This document shows, one piece after another, positions 56,517 through 64,000 of a stretch of 64,000 nt of DNA. The notes under the pieces are model-generated. The model was not told the origin of the DNA and made no database searches. It worked only from the letters and a program-made list of their open reading frames with translations. The first letter of the stretch is position 1. Every line of letters starts with the position of its first letter. This DNA is from Aedes albopictus (Eukaryota; Arthropoda; Insecta; Diptera; Culicidae), in NCBI RefSeq assembly GCF_035046485.1, contig NC_085138.1:272099694-272163693 (forward strand), in the 5' to 3' direction. The position numbers were made by a program, and so were the translations under genes.

Positions 56517-57842
56517 TTAGAAGGATGTTTATTGGTGAGCTCGTTCCATTTTCTCAGAATAATTAATGCGAAAGGATGTATAAAATTCTGCTTTGGTTTT
56601 TGTGTATTTATCTAACAAATATTGAAAAGTTCGTCACGTCATGTGTCGGCGCTAGTTCCAAATGCATATTTAGTTGATAATAAATATTTTTCTTTCATTT
56701 TCTGCATGTACACAAAAATTTGAATGATTCGTCATCTTCGGGGTCGACATTTGTAATATTTTAGTCCAAATGAATAAAGGTTTTGACTCAAATAAATAAA
56801 GGTTGAATTTCTGGAAAAAAGAGAGGGTCGGTAAAAGATAGATGGCGAACCATGCGGTATGATCTTTCTGATTTATTTATCACGTGTTATTTTGTTAATA
56901 CTTGTGAATCGATCGCGTTCAGCATTGTCTCGCGCGGAAACGCAAACTACAGATGCGTCGGTGTTTAGCATTGTGTTATCCTTAGTTGCGAATGAATAAC
57001 TTATGTAGGGTGAGTTTTGAGGCACAATAGATCGCGTTCGTCGTCCAAGGTTTAGAAGGGTATTTCTTCGCGAGCGCATTATTAATCGCGAATCAAAACA
57101 TTACATTCGTTTACCACGACGAATCCTCAACACACCTCCATTTCCCCTGTCCAAACTCCTAGTGATTTCTCGTAGTAACGCAGAGAATTCCTCGGTTATT
57201 GGCCTAAGCGAGAATCACGTCATCACTTCCTTCCCTATCCTCAATTGACCTGCATTCGGTCGCGGCCGGCGCAGGTATTGCTTATTGAAAAGTATTGGGA
57301 TTCCAGCATTTACACAATGAAGAGAAAGCTAATCCCAAGCATCATCTGTTGGTTCTTTGAGTAAATGCAGTTGTCCTTGCAATAACAGAGGAGCAACCAC
57401 GGGCGGTCAATCATGCTCATGCTCTGCTATGCTCTGTATTCAAATTATCAAATGTTACAGGTATCTCAATGAATCTCTTTAAACCATTCTGTATCTACAT
57501 TTATACTCATCTTGGTGGCTACTCAGTATGGACGTGAACTGGATTTAAGGACAAACGTCTTGAAATCCCGGTTCAATAGTGCATCAAAACTTCAGACGCA
57601 AAAATCTCATGAAGCAAGCTTCAAACATCAATGCATTTTATTATTCTGTTCTTGCTCACTTGTAATTAGCTTAAAATAAGAAGCTCAGGTGCGCTGGTTT
57701 TGTTTACGAAGAGATTTGTGCCCTCAAAATCGTGAGTAGGTGCCAAAGTCGGCCATTGTGGCGGCCATATTGGGATTCTAACAAGTCTGTCCTTAAAAAT
57801 AACCGACAATCGATTATTTAGTTTCATTTGTTTCCCTTTAGT

Positions 57843-57848
57843 TTTATT
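57843..57848 (-). terminator. probable polyadenylation signal of gene C
   Basis: AATAAA on the minus strand, 58 bases after the gene C stop codon. Confidence 0.55.
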
Positions 57849-57905
57849 GAGGTACGCATAAACAACATTTACATCAAGGTTTCTTAAAGTTATTATTTCT
57901 CATCT

Positions 57906-58277
57906 CTAAGATAAGTCATCCAAGTCCTCGTAGTCGTCATCATCGTTAGCCATTTCCAGTTCCTTTAGCTTCGTCACGAGCTTTGTAACGGCGGCGGACT
58001 TACAGATATTGGTAACTTTCCATAAGTACACCGTCAGCAGCTCGTGCACCCTTCGAAGCAAGACCGGGACAGTAATGCCAAATACGGCAAACAGTTTGAA
58101 AAATACATCCAGCGTGTGGGCAGCAGATTGTCCACAATCAATGTACCTTCCCTGGAAAACTACAAACATGTTTCCTTCGCTGAAAACGTCTGCCACGCAA
58201 ACGATGTGAGGAGCGAGGTACGACAGCTTTGAAACGTGACGTTGGACGGCATCAGCTTCCGATTCATCTTCCAATGG
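57906..58277 (-). CDS. gene C, last exon
   Basis: The acceptor TTATTTTCAG precedes PLEDESEADAVQRHVSKLSY. It continues LAPHIVCVADVFSEGNMFVV ... DVFFKLFAVFGITVPVLLRR and ends in an acidic tail (ANDDDDYEDLDDLS) at TAG. The AWDHLFKT-like segment of related proteins may correspond to LDVFFKLFAVFGI. Phase 0. The product is not assigned. Confidence 0.8.
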   Translation of the reverse strand, partial: PLEDESEADAVQRHVSKLSYLAPHIVCVADVFSEGNMFVVFQGRYIDCGQSAAHTLDVFFKLFAVFGITVPVLLRRVHELLTVYLWKVTNICKSAAVTKLVTKLKELEMANDDDDYEDLDDLS

Positions 58278-58338
58278 CTGAAAATAAGATGTTCTGGTAA
58301 TTTCACGACAATTGACATCATTTTATATTATAACAAAC

Positions 58339-58451
58339 CTTTATCCACCTGATGAGTGGCGACGCTTCGGCCTCATCGCTAGACGTCACACCAGGCTCGT
58401 CCTTTTTACCGGCCAGCTTTTTCATGATTCGAAGCGTGGCTCTGATGTATT
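58339..58451 (-). CDS. gene C, fifth visible exon
   Basis: Two bases complete a Lys codon, then YIRATLRIMKKLAGKKDEPG and SSDEAEASPLIRWIK follow to the donor ATAAAG|GTTTGT. The acceptor is ATTACTTGTAG. Phases match both neighbouring exons. Confidence 0.8.
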
Positions 58452-58508
58452 CTACAAGTAATTATTGTCAAATTATTTGTGAAAAAAATAAGTTACTTAT
58501 TTGCTTAC

Positions 58509-58623
58509 TGTTTTCAACATTGTTGAATGCCTTGGTACCCAGCAGTAGCCCCAACAGCAAAAACTTGTCCGATCGAGCGGTTGTTTCGTAGAAGGTATGC
58601 AGTCGCTGGAAAACTTGTTGGAC
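58509..58623 (-). CDS. gene C, fourth visible exon
   Basis: VQQVFQRLHTFYETTARSDK then FLLLGLLLGTKAFNNVEN. The acceptor is GCATTTTACAG and the donor GAAAACA|GTAAGC. Hydrophobic helical segment; the phase is 0 in and 1 out. Confidence 0.8.
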
Positions 58624-58905
58624 CTGTAAAATGCAAAATGATATTCAGTTAATAGAAAGTACGATCAACCTAGTTTTCTCTGTATTTTTTTTTGCAGAAT
58701 CTTGGTAATTTGTTCGCTGAGTGTCATTTGTATTACTTTAAATCAATTACAATCTAATTTTTGTAATTCCATTACAAGATTGAAAACATTTCACTAAGTA
58801 TGGTGATTCAAGATTTTGAGTATCTATAGCAAATTTCATTTTTTTCACATTGTTGAACATATTTAATCCCAATTTCATGATCAATGCAACTTACAAGAAA
58901 CTTAC

Positions 58906-59247
58906 CATTTTTCCTTGGTATGACAGCAGATGTGGAAACGTTGAGATCAGTGCCTCGGTTTGATCCGAATCGGTTTGCTGCAGTATGCACGAGTGGAGGT
59001 CGATACATTCATTCATGCCGCTCGAAATGGCTTCCTCGTTTTCGTGCAGCGGCGACATAGCGGCTATTGCCGTGGCGTGCTCACGAACGCTGTCCGGTAG
59101 GATGTAGTTGACGACCGCACCCTTGTCCTTTCTTTGATAGCGTCGCTGCTCCGGAGGTACTTCCTTGCGCATATTTGCGCATCGGGTCTCTATCAGACCA
59201 GTGTGGGGTCCCTTTTCCTTGCCACCGCAAAACCAGAAAAAGTATGA
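58906..59247 (-). CDS. gene C, third visible exon (conserved core)
   Basis: It encodes SYFFWFCGGKEKGPHTGLIE then TRCANMRKEVPPEQRRYQRK, the most conserved-looking part: an S-[YF]-FFW-x2-GG-x-x-KGPHTGLIETR block that I recall from uncharacterised fish and invertebrate proteins often annotated as SAM-domain (SAMD3-like) proteins. Helical sequence with SPLHENEEAISSGMNE follows. 342 bp, phase 0 on both sides; acceptor GAATGCTTTTCAG, donor AAAATG|GTAAGT. The family label is from memory. Confidence 0.8.
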
Positions 59248-59869
59248 CTGAAAAGCATTCAATTTGAAAGTGATTCAAGGATATTGATGAGATTGGAATA
59301 ATAAACAAATGATGGTTTATCCTGTTAGGGCCTAGCGATCGCTGAACGCCCAGAGATCTACTTTGAGATCAGTCACATCTAGGAAAAGTTGGGCGTGTGC
59401 GTGAAGCTTTGCTGGCGATGTATAGGAAATTTGGTTTAAAATGATTCTAAATTGTTTACAATACTTCAATTGAAACGTGAACCACTGCACATTTCAATAA
59501 ACAACATTTAAAATGTAAATTTTTTTATTTTGCTTTGGCTGACCAAGCCATGTGTTGAATGCTTTACACTGCCAATTACACTGTTGAAAATGCTTCATAG
59601 CGAATCTACCAAGTATGTACAGGAGAAAATGGAGAATAAGAGCTCGAGAATGTCATACAATAACCCTGTAAAATATGTTTGCCCTCAATCTGATGTTTAT
59701 TTGGCCAAAAAGGCATTTGATACAACAAACGGAATAAATCATATTTACTCTACCCATTCTAGAAGAACCTACCTACAGGTTTCTTGTAAGAAATTGAAGG
59801 TGACACTAATACTAAATAGGTAGTTGATATCCTTGTTGATATCCAATTCAGGTAGGAGGAGAGACCAGC

Positions 59870-62800
59870 GCACTAAGGGCCAGAATCGCAATCTAGCGGA
59901 ACAAAATTAATTACTCCAAAACTAAGCATTTCCGGCACATGGTGTCTTCGACAAAGTTGCTTGACATCAACATGGGCATCTATTGCTAAGAACGTAATGG
60001 TTCGCAAATCGTCCGCATAGGTGGCGCCACCATCTAACTTCTTTGACTTGGCGTCTTCGGCAAAGTTGTTCATTTTGGCAAAATAAACAACTCTTTCTCA
60101 GACGTCAAAATTCCACAGTCTACTGTTTTCGAATTATTTTAAGAATTAAAAATAATTAATGATAAAAAAAAGCTTATTTTGGCATTTTTACTAGAAACCA
60201 TGTAAGTTTAATTTTTTTCCTAATGCAAATATGTCAAACCAAACACATTGTATGGAAATATATTCAATATTATCATTAAAAATTAAAAAAAAATACGAAT
60301 TCGAAAAAAATAGTGTGAATTTCAAGCCATAATATCTTACAAAGCGCAAAAAATCGCAACTTCAAATTTTCAGCAAATACGAAGCAATACTAAATGTCAA
60401 AAATTTGGAGAGGTATTTTTTGGTGTTTTTGAGATAATATCTTTTTAGTAACACTATAAACTGACCCTCTTGGCATGTCAGTCCCATGTCGTTTCTAATG
60501 TAAATCATATTTTTGTCATTCACGAGGTTATTTAAAACAAATTTGATAACTTTCCCGCCTCATTTCACAGCTAAATGTGCCACGAAAAGGGTATACAAGA
60601 ATTGATAACATTTTTTTTGAAAATAATTGGAGCTATAGTATAAAACGTAGGCGCTTTGAAAATCAACATGGGACTGACATGCGAAGAGGGGCAGTAAATA
60701 TAAGTAGTGCCAGCGTCTAACTTTTTACTGTTACACTTTAGAGAGTTTATGTTTTCGAGAAAGTTGTTCATTTTGACTAAAAAAACAACTATTTCTTAGA
60801 CGTCAAAATTCCACGGCCTACTGTTTTCGAGTTAAAGGGTGAAACGGTCAAAATTTGGTCACACAATTTGTTTCATAACTAGAAACAGCGTACACCAAAA
60901 CAGCTGATTTTTGGACCAGTAATGGTACTCTATATGTAGCTTATACCATAAAATTTTCATCAAAATCGGTTTAGTATTTGCGGAGATATTGTGAATCCTG
61001 AAAACTGCAATTTTAAAATTTTGTACAAAGAGGATTAAAAAATAAGAACACATTTTTACTCTTTTATTTATAGAGCCAAAAATACTGAACCAATTTCAAT
61101 GAAAAATTTTCTGTATTTTTAGTATACATATCAAAATGTTCTGTAAAAATTTCATTCAATTTGATGCAGCCGTTACAAAGTTATATTTGTTTAGGTGGTC
61201 AAATTTTGTAAAATTTTGTCATGTCAAGTCAAATTTTGGTCAGATAATTTTTTTCATAACTTTAGCGTACACCAAAACAGCTGATTTTTGGATCAGTAAT
61301 GGTACATTATATGTAGCTTGTACCATAAAATTTTCATCAAAATCGGTCTAGTATTTGCGGAGATATTGTTGAACCCTGAGATCTGCAATTTTAAAATTTT
61401 GTGCAAAGAGGATTCACACATTTTTACTGTTTTATTTATAGAGCCAGAGATACTTAACCAATTTCAATGAAAATTTTTCTGTTTGTAAAGTATACATATC
61501 AAAATGTTGTGCAAAAATTTCATTCAATTTGATCCAGCCGGTACAACGTTATATTTGCTTAAGTGGCACCCGGTCAGTTTTTTTCATATTCAAACTGCTA
61601 CAACTTTAAAATTATTCATACAAAATGGCTCAAAATTTTACTAAGAACATATTTCCATAATAGTATTATACTGTAAAATTTTGATAAAAATCGGAGCAGT
61701 ATTGGTAGTTCTATAATCAAAATTATGCTTTACTGACCTTAAATTTCCGAAAATTTACTATGGAGCGCCTTTGTACAAAATTTTAAAAAGGTAGGTCGAT
61801 GGTTTTGTCTATATATCAACCAATACTCAATCTATTTTGATGAAAATTTTATGGTATAAGCTACATATAATGTTGCATTACTGGTCCAAAAATCAGCTGT
61901 TTTGGTGTACGCAATCTAAAGTTATGAAAAAAATTGTGTGACCAAATTTTGATCGTATCACCCTTTACTGTATATAATCTAGATTTTATTGATAAAAATT
62001 GTCAATAAAACACATTTTGATGCAATAGTTGCTTTTGCGATACATAGTAGGTCATGAACATGTCAGTTTCGTGTAGCTCCAATTTCACAATCTCTAGAGA
62101 TTGATCAATGTCCTTCCCATCCAGGAACAAATCCACGAGCTCTCGGCAAGATATTTCGCGCTCTAAAGTTTAAAATGATTGACAAAATAGGTTAAGCTTA
62201 AAACATTTTGAAAATAACAAGAAAAAAATAAAAGATACCTTGAGCCATGCTGACAATAGTAAACTGACATTTTCATGACCTACTATGTATCATAAAAGCA
62301 AACACAATAAAAACATAGTTCATACTATTGCATTAAAATGTGTTTTATTGACAATTTTTATCAAAAAAAATCTAGTTTTTATACAATAATTCGAAAACAG
62401 TAGCCCGTGGAATTTTGACGTCTAAGAAATATTTGTTTATTTAGTCAAAATGAACAATTTTTCGAAGACATAAACTCTCTAATGTGTAACAATAAAAAGT
62501 TCCACGCTGGCACTACTTATATTTATGATGTAACTAAACAGCTATTATCTCAAAAACACCAAAAAATACCTCTCCAAATTTTTGACATTATGTTCACCTA
62601 GTATTGCTTCGTATTTGCTGAAAGTTTGAAGTTGCGATTTTTTGCGCTTTGTGAGATATTAAGGCTTGAAATTCACACTATTTTTTCAAATTTGTATTTG
62701 TATTTTTAATTTTTAATGATAATATTGAACATATTTCCATAGAATGTGTTTGGTTTGATACATTTGCATTAGGAAAAAAAAATAAACTCACATGATTTTT

Positions 62801-63145
62801 AGTAAAAATGTCAAAACAAGCTTGAAAAACTGTTTTTTCATTGATTATTTTTAATTTTTAAAATAATTCGAAAACAGTAGGCTATGGAATTTTAAAATCT
62901 GAGAAAGAGTTGTTTATTTTGCCAAAATGAACAACTTTGTCGAAGACGCCAAGTCTCTAGGACGTAGAACAAAGAAGTTAGATGGTGGCGCCACCTATGC
63001 GGACGAGTTGCGATCTACTACGTTCTTAGCAATAGATGCCCCTGTTGATGTCAAGCAACTTTGTCGAAGACACCATGTGTCAAAAATGCTTCGTTTTGGA
63101 GTAATTAATTTTGTTCCACTAGATTGGGATTCTGGCCCTTAGTGC
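59870..63145. mobile_element. 3.3-kb foldback element in gene C intron
   Basis: The left end (GCACTAAGGGCCAGAATCGC onward) and the right end are inverted copies for several hundred bases, and the similarity continues with gaps almost to the middle (60880-60970 pairs with 61850-61910; 62035-62065 pairs with 62255-62300). The whole is one giant imperfect palindrome with a unique loop of about 190 bp (62065-62255). The flanks share AGC. No transposase frame; the type (foldback/P- or MULE-like) is unresolved. Confidence 0.8.
62002..62248 (-). CDS. putative two-exon mini-gene in the foldback loop
   Basis: Minus strand: ATG at 62248 (MAQ), donor CAAG|GTATCT, a 76-bp intron ending AAACTTTAG, then EREISCRELVDLFLDGKDID, QSLEIVKLELHETDMFMTYY and a short tail to TGA at 62002. 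Joining 62239-62248 with 62162-62002 gives 56 codons. An AATAAA lies just after the stop (near 61995). The sequence is unique to the loop, unlike the arms. Could be a captured host exon pair or chance; no family recognised. Confidence 0.35.
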
Positions 63146-63254
63146 AGCGGTGTCATGATAGCATTTTTTCAGCAGTTAAGTTTGCAGATTGTGAACGCAG
63201 GCTTAAACGGATTTATAAAGGTATCATAAAAAAAACACACACACACACACAAAC

Positions 63255-63354
63255 CTCTTTGGGAGCATCTGGTGTAACGCGCGTCTGTTCAAGGTGAGGA
63301 TATGCCTCCAGTATTTTCAAGGCCAACTCGTGTTTTTCCTGTTTTTTTGGGTAG
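63255..63354 (-). CDS. gene C, second visible exon
   Basis: After TTACCTAG one base completes Ser, then YPKKQEKHELALKILEAYPH and LEQTRVTPDAPKE run to GAG|GTTTGT. The RYPT/YPKK-x-EKH-x-LALKI-x-E-x-YPHL motif leads directly into the SYFFW block of the next exon, as in the related proteins I recall. The intron that follows (4 kb) starts with a (GT)n run at its donor and contains the foldback element. Confidence 0.8.
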
Positions 63355-63424
63355 CTAGGTAATTGAAAAATGAATCGTTTAATGCACATAAGGTCCACGA
63401 AAAAAAACAAATATTTTAACGAAC

Positions 63425-63576
63425 CTGGCCTCTTCCAATATGCGTTCCTCGAAGAAATGGTTGACCAACAGTCGATTCATGTGGCGTAGTCCCGTAGGAT
63501 CCGGGACAAGACCCTTATCCAGGGTGTTCAGTATCGAACGGAATTTAGGTTCCTTCTGGAGAATTGATCGGATTGA
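63425..63576 (-). CDS. gene C, first visible exon (gene continues beyond the window)
   Basis: SIRSILQKEPKFRSILNTLD, KGLVPDPTGLRHMNRLLVNH and FFEERILEEA, from acceptor TTTCTTTCAG at 63577 to donor GCCAG|GTTCGT. It starts in phase 0, so at least one more exon lies to the right. The six visible exons give about 397 codons. An N-terminal SAM-like exon, as in genes A and B, would be expected from the relatives I recall, but it is outside the window. Confidence 0.78.
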
Positions 63577-64000
63577 CTGAAAGAAAAAAAAGAAGTAGTA
63601 CAGATTTACATTTATTGGTTGCTATTTTTTTCTAATAGTTAAATCAATTAGGTACAATTGTTAAAATGGCACTCACCTTATTGAAACAGTAACTCAATAT
63701 ATTTTTAATCATACGGTTAATAGTTGCATTGTAAAAATTATTCTTTAGTGTATGGGTGCACCTTTGGCCCAAAACGACACATTTTCGGCAGTCAAAATGT
63801 GGCTTATTGTTTGATTCTGTTTGTCTCAATTTGTTTTATCGTGAATGACCAGCATTTTTATTTGCCATGTACATAGACAGACATGTATCTGTCAAATTAA
63901 GTGGTCAAATATTTGGCTTTGGTCCAATAGTGTACTATAACTATTAGAGTGACATCTTTGAAGAATAATTGCCATTGCAACATATTTTAAATGGTAAGCC
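63577..64000. other. no gene recognised (gene C intron)
   Basis: AT-rich sequence upstream of the first visible gene C exon. No further exon could be identified. Confidence 0.5.

Larger units (their letters stand above)
54493..57430 (+). mobile_element. head-to-tail pair of related retroposons with (GCTCAT)n tails
   Basis: Two units begin with TGCTATATGGGCCCTCTTGG (54492 and 56100). Both end with a GTAAGGACGTGGCCGGC- or GGTCGCGGCCGGCGC-type 3' module, GCTAATCCCAAGC..CATCT(A/G)TTGGTTC, an AGCAACYACG segment and a (GCTCAT)n GCTCTGCT tail (56079-56098; 57411-57430). Within them a 20-bp motif of the form GTTCGTCACTTCAAGTGTCG recurs (55175, 55352, 55430, 55502, 56630, 56734). No long coding frame and no target duplication were found. 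The second unit contains the MITE at 56363-56516. Confidence 0.6.

Noticed and set aside
62927..63142. 71-codon frame MNNFVEDAKSLGRRTKKLDG... and its relative at 59873-60073
   Set aside because: They are the two arms of the foldback palindrome. The frame is repeated in both arms and not tied to splice sites or to the loop gene.

Overview
The window looks like nuclear DNA of a culicine (Aedes-like) mosquito. The coding exons are small islands with canonical GT/AG introns, surrounded by dense nested transposable elements: many terminal-inverted-repeat MITEs, tRNA-derived SINEs with clear pol III B boxes, a GGAATTCCTCCG-type satellite and long TE-filled introns. The species assignment is inference from repeat style; no bacterial, plasmid, CRISPR or rRNA content was seen.

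Layout. (1) 1-13.4 kb: the 3' half of a myeloid leukemia factor (MLF) gene on the + strand, three coding exons whose last intron (about 10.8 kb) is filled with nested repeats. One nest (2.8-6.3 kb) has several levels and includes a retroposon carrying a fragment of a nuclear lamin gene. (2) 13.4-25 kb: TE territory with a broken LINE ORF1-like frame, a TA-flanked MITE holding a 5'-truncated non-LTR retrotransposon (516-aa reverse transcriptase ORF), a 12/24-bp satellite of about 2 kb and a frameshifted retrocopy of an unidentified basic protein. (3) 25.2-27.2 kb (+): gene A, an acidic/NLS N-terminus plus SAM-like module joined to a TTF-type zinc finger. (4) 34.7-45.3 kb (-): four phase-compatible exons predicting a ZAD-BEN protein. 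(5) 47.1-54.0 kb (+): gene B, with the same SAM-like module as gene A, followed by two exons of a Crypton-like tyrosine recombinase domain that may be the same gene (the reading phases allow it). (6) 57.9-63.6 kb (-): gene C, six exons of an uncharacterised protein, its N-terminus lying beyond the window.

Genes A, B and C plus the ZAD-BEN gene form a cluster of proteins that look nuclear and DNA-associated, several built from transposon-derived domains. The same SAM-like module appears in front of at least one, perhaps two, different TE-derived domains. This is the most interesting host-gene observation here.

The repeats show structure beyond simple presence. A family of retroposons has 20-26 bp target duplications, penta/hexanucleotide tails ((GCGTT)n, (GCTATG)n, (GCTAAT)n, (GCTCAT)n) and 5' halves that differ between copies. 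Several TA-duplicating MITE families end in a phrase of the type GGGGCAAGATGGGTC and repeat that phrase internally. A 3.3-kb foldback element inside gene C has a small spliceable reading frame in its loop. All calls come from reading the sequence by eye; none was tested by alignment or database search.
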